A stretch of 64,000 bases of DNA from Tethya wilhelma (lineage: Eukaryota > Porifera > Demospongiae > Tethyida > Tethyidae), in the NCBI GenBank assembly GCA_964030475.1, contig CAXIPT010000008.1:3844568-3908567 (forward strand), read 5' to 3'. The first letter of the stretch is position 1; every line of letters begins with the position of its first letter. Made by a program: the position numbers and the translations under genes. The notes below the pieces were generated by a model, which searched no databases, was not told the DNA's origin, and saw nothing but the letters and a program-made list of their open reading frames with translations. This document shows positions 37,499 through 47,268 of the stretch, piece after piece.

Positions 37499-40400
37499 CT
37501 GTCTCCTTCAGGTACCATTCCTCCCCCATTGAAGCTTGCTCCCATGCCTTCTGTCTCAAGCCCACCTCCTGATGATGATTGTAGTGGAGTGTTTGAACCA
37601 GACAGCAAGCGCAAGGTGCACAATCTCATCGAGAAGAAATACCGCAGCAGCATCAACGACAGGATTGGTGTGCTGAGGGATATTGTGACCAAGCACTCCA
37701 AGGACAATAAGAAGGTATGAAAAACGCTCAATCTTTCCTTTCTTTTCAGTTTTTTAAAATGATGTGTCTTCCTTTTATACCAACACAGCTCCAGAAGTCT
37801 GCAGTCTTGCAAAAGACCATAGACTACATCAACCATCTTCAGAACATCATTCACAAGCTACAGGATGAGAACAGACATCTGAAAGAGGCTCTTGCCAGAA
37901 GTATGTCACTGCACATTAAATACATCTGTTCACTTTAAATAGTTATATCTTCTAACTATCAATCATACTTGTGTACAAGTGTGTGTACATACCTTTTACT
38001 ACATTATTGCTTGTAGTCACATGTCAGTATGTAGTGTTTGACTCTCTCTCTCTCTCTCTCTCTCTCTAGCCAATGGTGGCCAGGTTCGTCCTCCTAGCTA
38101 CACCAGTCCCCCGGCTACTCCTCACAACGGTCTCTCCCTCCCTAGCAGCTGTGAGTCGGTGGAGAGGGACTCGGGACACTCCTCTCCTGATGACTACCTC
38201 TCAGTAAGTTAAGACATACATGCAAATACTGTACAGTGGGAAATTCATATGGTGCAAATTTTTTTGCATTTTATGAGTAGGCTTCATATGTATGAAAATT
38301 CAAAACTTGCTGAAATTTTTTTTTGTTTTACTGATTTCTATGGAAATTTGCACCAGCAGAAATATCCCACTGTATTGTGTAAAAAGTTTAGCATGCAATA
38401 AGGATGTGAACCAGTGGTTATGATTGTATCAACTCCCTTGTGCAGGACGCCAGCCATGGCTCCAGTCCACCTCAGCAACAGCAGCAGCAGCAACCACAGC
38501 ATGCCACCGGAGTGGACAAGATGACATCTTTCCTTGCCTCTCATCTTCTCCAGGGATCGGTCGGTCAGTACCTCATGGTCGTGATGCTGGTGGCCGTCTT
38601 CTTCATCAACCCTCTGAGCTTCACCCCTGGCGTGCGTCAGTCGGCCAAACACGGAGGCATGCGTGCACTCAACTCCCTGGAACTGGACGAGGATAGTGCC
38701 GGAGGCGACCAAATGTTGGATATGGTGGTTTACTTTGGATTCTGGGCCCTGAGGGTTTTCATAGCGGCCGTCTGTTTCGGCTGGATGACTTTGAAATCAA
38801 TGCCAAGAGTTGTTGCCAATTCCCAAGATGCCGTTCGCTTCTGGAGGTACCGCAAGCAAGCTGAGAATGAACTGCAAAAGGTGAGGGTACTAGGACTGTG
38901 TGTTGCTTTTCTGTTGCTGTTGTTGACTTTTGACTGTTTTCTGTCCCATTTAGGGTGAATTTGTAAAGGCTCGTGAAAATCTGGAAGCAGCTCTGACAGT
39001 GACTAGTCGTCCCATCCCAACCTCTTACTACGGAATCATAACAGGACTGCTTTGGAGTCTCTTCTGCCATATACTCTTCCAGGTAATATACTGCTACTAC
39101 CAGCCATGTTGTGATGTAGTGAACATCAATGATGTGAAATTTTGCTTCTCTTTGTCTTCAGCTGGTCGTTGGTCAGTGGGCTGTGTCTCTGGCTAGTATG
39201 TTTGTCAGCAGTAGTAGGGGGCGTGGCAGTGTGAGTGTGGGAGGTGCAAGCAAGAAGACTGGCTTTGGAGTCAATTTTGCCAATGTTTCTGAGACTTACC
39301 ATCTTCTTCACCAGATCAACATGGCTTGTAAGTCACGTGTGTGTGTGTGTGTGTGCGTGTGTGTGTGTGTGTGTAAAACAGAGTTACCCATATCTGTCTC
39401 TTCTCACAGCTGTTGGTGCAGCTCATCTCCATGGTATGGGGTTCTACCTCGCTCTGAATGCTCTCAACTTTGCCGAGGCCGACCGTCCTTCTGGCAAACT
39501 CAGTCGTTACCAACTGGCCAAAATGTTCTTCACTCTGGGACTCCAGTGCCACTTCTCACTCTCCTATGGCTCTAGCCTACCAATGGTGAGAGGACAATAC
39601 TTGTATTCTTTCATTCTGTTGAACTTTGTTCATGCCCTCCGCTTTCTCTTCCTTTTATAGCTGATTGCCTTCCACTCTCTAGTTGTTAGGACATACTTCC
39701 TTTTCATTGTGTAATGTTACTATATTTAGAATCATGTGTTGCACAATTGGAATGAGCATGTAATGAATATCAATTTTGCAAATCAGCATGATTCTTACAC
39801 AACTTATTGAACTGCGACCTTTTTTGCACAATCTTGCAGTGGTATTACTACCAGTGTTTCCGTGGCAACCTCAACCTGGTGAAGGATAGTACGTCCCTCA
39901 AGTGGGCTGTCACTCCAGAGGGAAGGAAGTTCCTCATGAGCTCACGGTGGGCCACCGAAGTCAAGCTGGGCACACGACTTCATCAAGGAACAGCTGGTAT
40001 GCTGGCTACCTATATCAGTTTGTATTGATGTGATAGTGTATACAATTCATTGTTAACTATTTTATCAAGGTGACTCACAAACTGCATTCATTGTTTCACA
40101 CACACACACACACACACAGCTCTGCCTCCTTATGCCGTCACCCGTGCATTCTGTAAGGAGCTTCTCTGTGAGACCTTCACGGCTCTTCTTCTCCCTGACA
40201 ACCATCCTAACAACCCAAAGACTAGTGACTCTGTCTTGGGCTCCTTCAAGCACATCTTCAACCTGGCCAAACAAGCCAATGCTGATATCCTGGGAGCTGA
40301 AGACCACAGCAAACTTCTCGGAGCAGCACTAGCCACCTCTGACTCAGGTATGAGCAGTGTGTTATATAGGCCACTAGTAAAAAAGTATAGAGTATAGACA

Positions 40401-41559
40401 GCGCATTGTGTATGGTACTCTTGCATTTTATATCGTACACATGTGCAAAGTGCCATGTATGATTTGTGTATTCATTCACTTGTGTTGTTTGTAGGCTTTT
40501 CAAAAATCCAGTGGTGGGCATCAGTTGGAATCGTAGCTTGTTATTGGTCTGCTGGTGAAGACTCTCGAGCTGAAGACTACTATCCGTTTATCGAGTCGAC
40601 ATCTGGTGATGGAGCTGCTGCTTCCACTGTTCTCCAGCTGGCGTTCAAAGCCTACAGGATGCATAAGAGGCCCAATGCTAGCGTCCCAGCTCCACTGGAC
40701 GTGATGCTTGAGCTTTGTGGGATGGCAAGCAACTCTTTGCAAACTTCTGTGAACGACTTGCTTCAGGATCGCATCACTTCGAGTGAGAATGAGCTCCATC
40801 AGGTGAGGAAATGATCTATCAGCTTGTACTATCATCCTATATTGATTTATTTGTCATTTGATGTTGAAATTTTGCACAGCTTGGTCTCTTGTTGGCTAGT
40901 GACTGGGTGCTCAACTTGAGATTGATGCTTTGGGAGAATCGAGGCAAAGATGAGAGTGTCTCTCAGGACATCTGTCCAGGATTCTACCAAGACTTGGAGA
41001 GTCTTTCAAAACTTGCCACTCTACTGCCTTCTGCCTCATCAAGAGTAAGGAAATGTTATAGGCCTAATACACGCCCTGACAACATGCACTGTAGGAGGGT
41101 TTTGATCATGATTTTTCTCTTCTCTTGTTCCCTTTAGCTTCGTCTCTATAAAGGATGCTACCAGTTGATGGCGGGATCAAATCCCATGGCAGCACAGGCA
41201 TTGTTGGGCAGTACGGGAAGAGCTTCACTCCTCAGGCGAAGAGCCAAAGGAGTGGTAAGTCACCATGTCCATAGTTGGTCACAACTCACATAAATATATG
41301 GCTGTCTTGTACCACAAATATTCCATTTTCACCTATTCACTTGGTATCTTGTTGCCACCACTCAACACAGGATGCCGATAGACTGGCCAACCCAGCTCTC
41401 TACAGCCACGAGCATGCCATGGCCAAGGTGGTGGCCTATAAACACATCCCTCCTACTCTTGAACTCCCAGACTCCACCCCTCCTCCCCCGCCCACTGTCC
41501 CCTCCCCCAAGATACAGCCTCCTGCCACATTGCCTCCCACTTCCGCTAATCCTGTCTAG
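34117..41559 (+). CDS. SREBF: Sterol regulatory element-binding protein (SREBP)
   Basis: Membrane-bound bHLH-zip transcription factor of sterol and fatty-acid synthesis. Exons: 34117-34456, 34620-34818, 35406-35481, 35561-35727, then either 36124-36275/36505-36707/36781-36892 or the duplicate set 37105-37256/37512-37714/37789-37900, then 38070-38203, 38446-38880, 38954-39082, 39162-39327, 39410-39585, 39840-39996, 40120-40347, 40495-40802, 40880-41044, 41138-41254, 41371-41559. With one set the sum is 3,453 bases, 1,150 residues, the family length. Seen: an acidic N-terminus; the basic region KVHNLIEKKYRSSINDRI with the SREBP-specific tyrosine; a helix 2-zipper LQKSAVLQKTIDYINHLQ; TM1 with the conserved Asn-Pro (FFINPL); a lumenal loop with candidate site-1 protease motif RALN; TM2; and a long C-terminal SCAP-binding-type domain. 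The bHLH exons are duplicated in tandem (separate entry). Confidence 0.95.
34963..35247 (+). repeat. Three-copy tandem repeat in SREBP intron 2
   Basis: About 97-base units, starting near 34963, 35056 and 35153. Each contains GTAGCCTGTG, GAAAGTGG and GGAAGCTTAATAAAGTA. Each copy carries an AATAAA (35042, 35140, 35238). Confidence 0.85.
35762..35973. mobile_element. Miniature inverted-repeat element with TA flanks (family A, copy 1)
   Basis: The ends are inverted repeats: TACCGTATAGCGGGAAAGTT at the left and the complement of TACCGCATAGCAGGAAAGTT at the right, with two mismatches. If the outer TA is the target duplication, the element is CCGTATAG...CTATGCGG, as expected for Tc1/mariner-type non-autonomous elements. 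The interior is rich in CGCGAAA/TTTCGCG and has no coding capacity. It lies in SREBP intron 4. Confidence 0.75.
36060..38055 (+). repeat. Tandem duplication of the SREBP bHLH exon cassette
   Basis: Two direct copies of about 0.98 kb (about 36060-37043 and 37044-38055), each with three exons of 152, 203 and 112 bases plus their introns. The exons differ at 14 codons. Thirteen changes are synonymous and one is Ile to Val (ATA/GTG near 36255 and 37236). Introns are also about 95% alike. The cassette is 467 bases, so splicing both copies in series shifts the frame and meets TGA at 37206-37208. Confidence 0.92.
38234..38372. mobile_element. Miniature inverted-repeat element with TA flanks (139 bases)
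   Basis: Begins CAGTGGGAAATTCATATGG and ends in ATATCCCACTG. An inner pair TGGTGCAAATTT and AAATTTGCACCA is also inverted. Both ends are flanked by TA. It lies in an SREBP intron and has no coding capacity. Its ends resemble family A at 35762 and 54983. Confidence 0.65.
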
Positions 41560-41936
41560 AGTTTTACCGTTCTCACTTCTAAACTGCTTTGTACCGTTTA
41601 TGACAGTTTTTCCTTTTATACTATCGGTGTTATGTTGTATGTATTGTACTGTATGTCAGAAGTCTTTAACTTTTTCTACTCAAACTCATATGTACAGCTT
41701 TAAGTTTTGTTGATCAAAATAAACTCCTGTTGTGTATATAATTATACGTACGATGAAAAACTCCTTACTTGATTAGTTGTCATTACTTTTAATATAATAA
41801 AAGTTGATTTCAAATAAATAGTCATTATTAATTACAGTACGGTCTTAAAATTCATGCCGACATATATACCTATGTGTATACCTATTAAAAATGACAAAAA
41901 TAAAAGACACATGCATGTGGGGTGATCCGCCATCAA
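41560..41936. other. Convergent intergenic gap between SREBP and NUDT6
   Basis: Contains the SREBP 3' UTR and, on the other strand, the NUDT6 3' UTR. AT-rich; nothing else is seen. Confidence 0.6.
41718..41723 (+). terminator. PolyA signal of SREBP
   Basis: AATAAA 159 bases after the SREBP stop. Confidence 0.75.
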
Positions 41937-42284
41937 TCATTTAGATAGTGAAGTTCTCAGAAAGAGCTTGTACTTCTTGTTGAGTGCAAACTGTGGAAAG
42001 TTCATTGGCCACTCTTCCATACCTATGTCCATATTCTCAAAGTTGTATCCTGACGTCCCAGATCGTGCCTTTAACAGTACCTTGGCTAGTCGGTGTGAGA
42101 GAACAGTGGTTTCTTGTGAGACGGCTAGCTCTTCTAGTTTCATCCACTGGCACTTCAGCACCTCATCTTGGCAGGGATGGATGTGGAAGGTGAGAGGCTT
42201 CAGCCGACAAATGAAGTAGAGATCGGAAATTTGGAAGTAGTTTGTTAGACGGTGTTGCTGACGGAACGCAAGGATTGACTGAAA

Positions 42285-42334
<50 letters not shown>

Positions 42335-45113
42335 GCCTCAGATAAACATCTCTCATTAGTTTTGTGTGGCTAGACTAGCTGTTATCATAACACTACACTA
42401 TTAATAGTTAGTTAACTACACAATATATTATATAGGGCTATGCTTCTTCCTGTGTTTTGAGATATACAGCAGCCATTTTTGAAAAAGAATAGCTATAAGC
42501 TGACAACTGTCAAGAAAAGAACTCTTCCAAGAAAGGAGCAAGAATACAAGAAGAAAACCAACAGCTAGCTATACTGCAGCCAACAAACTGATCTGCTCTT
42601 ACTCCATTATTTTTCACTGATCATGACAACTTATGGTGGACATGAATACAATTTTGTTGAAGAGAACATTGACAAATACATTTGCAATATCTGCACTAAT
42701 GTGCTAAAGGAGCCACATCTGACAGACTGCTGTGGCCAGCACTTCTGTGAATCTTGCCTCTCATCGTGGTTTGCGAGAGTTGAAAACAAAAGTTGCCCCC
42801 ACTGTCGCACCGAAGGATTCACACACATCATGAACAAGAGCTTGAAACGAGAGATAGGTGCCTTGAAGATTATCTGCCCACATACGACTGAAGGTTGCGA
42901 GTGGATTGGAGAAATGGAGAACCTGAATGGCCATTTTGAATCCAGCAGTGGGTGTCAGTACGTTAGAGTGAAGTGTCCAAATGGCTGTATGGGTGAGATC
43001 AATATAAGATCAGATGCAACCACTTTGCCTCGAAAAGACTTGCAAGAGCACCTTCGTACTAAATGCTATCTACGACCGTACAAGTGTAAGCACTGTGGCA
43101 CAAAAGGTACGTACGAAGCATACGTTTCACACGAAGCAGTTTGTTCAATGTTTCCGCTACCATGCCCAAATAACTGTGCTATGAAGGACATAAAGCGAAA
43201 AGATATGACAGCACATCGCGAGCAGTGTCCAAAACAGCCAGTAGAATGTCCTTTCCTTGAAGCAGGATGCAAAAAGAGACCAGATAGACAAGACTTGGAC
43301 AAGCACATCAAAGAAAATCAGTCACAGCATGTGCTGATGCTCATGGCCGCCTACAAAGCAACGAAGCAGGACCTCAGAGTTGCTGTCCAAAGACAGACTG
43401 AAAGTGAAGAAACAATTCAAGAGATGAAACGGTCTCTGTCTATTGATGTTGGTCTCTTAAGAAACAACAGCAGTGAGAGTACTCCTCTTGCTTCGATCCA
43501 CTCACTACTTGAAACAAACACTACAACCAGCATGAAAGACGGCAAAGAAATGGTGATTCGAATGCCCAACTTCTCCAGCTACAAACACAGCGGTAAAATT
43601 TGGTACAGTCCTCCATTCTTTACAAAAAAATTCTACAAAATGAGCTTTGCAGTGCACGCAGTAGGCATAGGATCAGGCACAGGATCACACATTTCCATCT
43701 CTTTGGCCTTGCTACAGGGAAAGTACGACAACCACCAGGAGTCTATGTGGCCACTTGATGAGTGTGGACTAGGACTCTCAGTACAGCTAGTGCAGCAAAC
43801 CAAGCCAAATAGTCCCGATCTCACACAAATGCTCTTTATTCCATGCAAGTGTGAGAGAATTGGTGCCGTTCTTGCGGAAGATGGGATCAAGCATAAGGTT
43901 ATAGCTAGTAATAGAAAATTTGCTTTTGCTAAGTTCATTGAAGAGAGCGGAGTGCTGTATGAGGACTCACTACTGTGGAAGCTTTCACTGGTCATGAGGT
44001 ATTGCGAATGTACCTGCCATTACACTACTAAAGTATGATCATTATTGTGAATTCAAGTTGTGATTTTTGACTTCCGACGACTTTTGATTTTCTTGAGGAC
44101 CATTATTGTTATGCAGTTACAATTTTCCCAAAGAATGATTCATATTACAGTTTTGTACATATGCTTAATAATTATCTACATATTTATATTTCACCTGAAT
44201 CAATTCCAGTCTCCTCCTTCACTTCTCTTACAGCTGCATCAGCTGCAATGTGTGTGGAGTCAAAGCAAAACTTACTGGGTAATAGTGGGTGTTCAGCAAA
44301 TGGAATTTAAGACTTACAAATATCTTCAGCAAACTCTGCTATTCCACCTGGAAACTTCCACACAGGTGGCTATGCAAATAAACATATCGATGAGAGTTTA
44401 TATTATCTACAGCTGTAAGGAGTTTAATGTCACCTTGTATTTATCTTGAGTTACTAGTATTTCATCCGTATCTTCTCGTATCACAATGCCTGAACAAAAC
44501 AACATAGATACACACACATGTAGTGAGCTAAACCATAGATAGTTACATTGTTGTAAACACACACTAACTTGTAAAACTGGAAGGAGGAGTGAGTCTTACC
44601 GCACACTCCAACCTGGTGAGATGCATAACCAGGCAGTTTGTTTAGTCTGTCTGTTGCCAGCCATTGGTTCATCACTACCTCCTCTGCTCCTCCATGATGG
44701 ATAGTAAAGCCCTTCTCAGCAGCAAGAGGAATCAGTGCACCAAGAGCAATAGGTATGTGTAGCCAAACTGCACTTCTGTTCTGTGACTTCCACTCAACTA
44801 AATGTTCTGTAAATTTAGTAAACCACAGACAATAACTCAAGCTACATCTATAAACAACACAACTGCATAGAATATAGTACTACGGTCGATATATACCTTC
44901 CAATAAACGAGGGAATTCATCAGTATGTTTTAGAGTCCATCCCTCTGAAACTGCTGCAGTAAGATTGACTCTTACTGACATGAATGGCTTGATTTCAGTC
45001 CATGGAAGTGTTTGTGTACGAGCATTAGAATACAAACGTACTAGCAGTGATGATGTAAATGCTTGCAGTCTGGAAGAGAGAGGCAGAAAAGCTGAGGTTG
45101 TACATTTCCACAT
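41937..45113 (-). CDS. NUDT6: Nudix hydrolase, NUDT6-like
   Basis: Six exons: 45113-44897, 44806-44600, 44489-44434, 44369-44318, 44242-44195, 42286-41937. The sum is 930 bases, 309 residues (human NUDT6 about 316). The N-terminal NUDT6-specific domain shows AVWLHIPIALGALIPLAA and LPGYASHQVGVCG. The Nudix box reads GGIAEFAEDI, then AVREVKEETGI, with the REVKEE glutamates that hold the metal; the FPGG before it and FRQQH plus CRLKP after it are also conserved in NUDT6. Nudix enzymes cleave nucleoside diphosphates linked to another group; the NUDT6 substrate is not settled. The chosen start (MWKCTTSAFLPLSSRL) gives a basic, amphipathic N-terminus that could target mitochondria. An in-frame ATG at 45170 is the alternative. 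The largest intron (1.9 kb) contains an antisense TRAF-type gene. The last acceptor lies at a (TG)n/(CA)n tract. Confidence 0.9.
42623..44038 (+). CDS. TRAF-type RING/zinc-finger protein, intronless
   Basis: A single 471-residue reading frame. Residues about 21-61 form a RING finger (C21-x2-C24, C36/C37, H40, C42-x2-C45, C58-P-H-C61). Several TRAF-type CHC-rich zinc fingers follow to about residue 235 (CPHTTEGCEWIGE, CPNGCMGEI, CKHCGTKG, CPNNCAMKDI, CPFLEAGCKK). A short helical region comes next, then a C-terminal MATH/TRAF-C-like beta domain (KIWYSPPFFTKKFYKMSF, ISISLALLQGKYDN, then CKCERIGAVL). TRAF proteins bind receptor tails and act as E3 ligases in innate signalling; that role here is inference. 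It sits antisense within a NUDT6 intron and lacks introns in an intron-rich region, which suggests a retroposed copy. A candidate AATAAA is at 44377-44382. Confidence 0.9.
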   Translation: MTTYGGHEYNFVEENIDKYICNICTNVLKEPHLTDCCGQHFCESCLSSWFARVENKSCPHCRTEGFTHIMNKSLKREIGALKIICPHTTEGCEWIGEMENLNGHFESSSGCQYVRVKCPNGCMGEINIRSDATTLPRKDLQEHLRTKCYLRPYKCKHCGTKGTYEAYVSHEAVCSMFPLPCPNNCAMKDIKRKDMTAHREQCPKQPVECPFLEAGCKKRPDRQDLDKHIKENQSQHVLMLMAAYKATKQDLRVAVQRQTESEETIQEMKRSLSIDVGLLRNNSSESTPLASIHSLLETNTTTSMKDGKEMVIRMPNFSSYKHSGKIWYSPPFFTKKFYKMSFAVHAVGIGSGTGSHISISLALLQGKYDNHQESMWPLDECGLGLSVQLVQQTKPNSPDLTQMLFIPCKCERIGAVLAEDGIKHKVIASNRKFAFAKFIEESGVLYEDSLLWKLSLVMRYCECTCHYTTKV

Positions 45114-45150
45114 CTTTCTAATTAAAGAGCAGGGAACAACCGAGTCCGTT

Positions 45151-45162
45151 TGTGCATGCGCA
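45151..45162. promoter_or_regulatory. NRF-1-like palindrome upstream of NUDT6
   Basis: TGTGCATGCGCA differs by one base from the NRF-1 consensus TGCGCATGCGCA. It lies 38 bases upstream of the chosen NUDT6 start. Confidence 0.45.
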
Positions 45163-45299
45163 GTAGTCAAACGATTATATTCGGAATGGTTCGAACTACT
45201 CTATTATTGTACATTACTAACACTAAGTGACTTGGCCTAAGTTTTTGATACACATAGCTACAATCGTTTATCAACATCTTTATCACGAAAATCTACTGG

Positions 45300-46752
45300 C
45301 TACTTCTTCAAATTTTTGTTGTCACATCCCTTTTGGCCTTGAGACTCTGGCTTACTGTAGAATGGCCAAAATGCCATCGACAATGCCTATCAAGTGAAAA
45401 ATCATTATACTTGTGAAAGAGATGGTGATTAATACAAATCTTAAACTTACAAGAAAAAAGAGAGAGACCACACAGCCTGCAAACTGAGCCTTCACAAGGG
45501 CATCAAATTCACTAGATGAAGGAATGTTCAGTATTCTGTTGATCACAGCTTCAATTCCACTTGCAACTAGATCATTAATTGATGACATGAAGCCTTTGAT
45601 TACACCAAATAGCCTATTATCCACACCAATGAGTCCTAGTATGACATTTTGGTCGTTGATTGGCAGTATTCGAATGATAGTGTCTTCAAAATCACCAAAT
45701 GAAGATGCACCAAATATAAAGAGTGCTGTATAGATCACTGGTCCCGATAGTGTGCCAGCATAAAGGAAGTTGGCAAGAGTAGCCTAAGTTTAAAACTCAG
45801 TTAAGTATAATCATAGTATAGTATCGGAGTATATTATCTATGGTATAATGTGATCAATAGTACAATAAAATAATTATTATTAGACAACGTTAACTTGGAC
45901 TTGATGAATAATATAATAAGGATACAAAAGCTCCTATGATATTGCCTGCTTTTGGATGTCTGGAGCCTAATAATATATGAAGACCTGCCAGTATGAATGC
46001 TATTGGACCAATAGCAAGAGCACCCCAATATGGGCCAAAAATATTCTGTTTTGCTGTCTCTGAACCATCAACACTAGTGTGTACATCGTGTATGCGTACA
46101 ATGCATGCATGTATCGATAATTTTTATGCCAGTGGCGTAGGGAGGGGGGGTGCTTTGGGTGCTCGAGCACCCCCTTCGCTGCTGACCGGAAGCGCAAAAA
46201 TATTTAATAATTGGATTTATCAATATGTAATCAAGCCTTTAGAATCACTTTTTCTTACTTGTTTCTTGTTAGAAGCTATTTTCCAAGCTCATTTATGTCT
46301 AAGCTCTTGATAAACAAACTTCAGAACCGTTTAGTTCACGCTAGGTTGATCGAAAGCGCTCAGCTTTCAGCAATAGTTCAAAGGTCACGGTATCGATCAC
46401 GTGACCCAAAAGTGGGCGTGGCACCCCAAAATTTTTCGCGCGCTGCGCGCGCACAATTACAGCACCCTCTTACTCTAAATCCTGGCTACGCCCCTGTATG
46501 CTGTAGAATAATTTAACTAACTCACTTTTGAACCTGCATAGAAAATCCAATAATGAAAACCAACCAGCCAATAAAAGCAAGCAGAATACATCCTGATGCC
46601 AGCTATAATTTATATGCATAATGGACATTATTTTTAAATTAGTGACAATGTTCTTGTATGCGACTCACTTGTCTGAATATCCCAGCTGCAACTTTACTCA
46701 TGCAGTTAAAAATTTTAGCACAACATTTTGCACCATCAAACTGCTTCACCAT
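45300..46752 (-). CDS. Unknown four-helix membrane protein, paralogue 1
   Basis: I do not recognise the family. Five exons: 46752-46669, 46602-46526, 46073-45926, 45783-45451, 45386-45300. The sum is 729 bases, 242 residues. Order: a short N-terminus (MVKQFDGAKCC), a first hydrophobic helix (LAFIGWLVFIIGFSM), a second (LAIGPIAFILAGLHILLG), a third around FLYAGTLSGPVIYTALFIFG, a soluble segment of about 70 residues (DFEDTIIRILPINDQNVIL to SEFDALVK), a fourth helix (GCVVSLFFLALSMAFWPF) and a polar tail (SKPESQGQKGCDNKNLKK). Exons 2 and 3 have the same lengths (77 and 148 bases) and phases as those of the divergent gene at 47269, and the last intron splits the same FF-hydrophobic site, so the two are paralogues. 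A miniature transposon sits in intron 2. Function is unknown. Confidence 0.8.
46130..46496. mobile_element. Miniature inverted-repeat element with 5-base duplication
   Basis: 367 bases with imperfect terminal inverted repeats: CAGTGGCGTAGGGAGG at the left and the complement of CAGGGGCGTAGCCAGG at the right, three mismatches in 16. It is flanked by the direct repeat TATGC (46125-46129 and 46497-46501). The interior includes GCACCCCAAAATTTT and a GCGCGC-rich palindrome. No coding capacity. It lies in intron 2 of the minus-strand membrane protein gene. The ends resemble hAT-like elements, though those usually make 8-base duplications. Confidence 0.75.
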
Positions 46753-47268
46753 CCTTGCTGGTTTTTTTGACTGCAAAGTTTGACAAAAGTGTTTCTTTGG
46801 GTGTTTGAACAATTTCTAACACAAAAGTCAACTGAAATTTATCAAATATATCTGACATGAAGTATTTCTCCATGTCTGCATAGATTATGATTGACTTATA
46901 TAGCCAATTGACAGGAAGTACTTTTGTTTTTAAAACTGGCACTGATTCCCAAAAGTCAGTATATTGTTGCTATGGTCATGTCATCAGACTGAGCTCATGC
47001 AAGCTGTGTCTACCCAGACAAATCTTCTTGGCAAGTAAGTAAGTCAGTGAGCATGCATAATTATTGATTTGTATGTTTTACAGTGATGGAATACTGTATG
47101 CCCAGTCTGACTCATTATGACTAGTTTGTATTGATTGACATATCTACTAATTTTTTTCTGGGGGTTTTCTGCATGCTTTTTTTTGCTCGTGTTTTGGTTT
47201 GTACAAATACAGCAAGACAGCAGTAATTCTGACCCAGTTTACTTTTACGATTGATTGACTGATAGAGG
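46753..47268. other. Divergent intergenic region of the membrane-protein pair
   Basis: 516 bases between the two start codons; it must hold both promoters. AT-rich, with no clear TATA or palindrome. A GTAAGTAAGT run near 47034 is noted, but no exon could be attached to it. Confidence 0.5.

Noticed and set aside
45114..45170. Upstream ATG at 45170 as the NUDT6 start
   Set aside because: In frame and possible, but it overlaps the NRF-1-like site. The ATG at 45113 gives the expected family length and a targeting-type N-terminus.
46000..46516. Short frames in and around the miniature element
   Set aside because: They cross the inverted-repeat element and intron and match no protein pattern.
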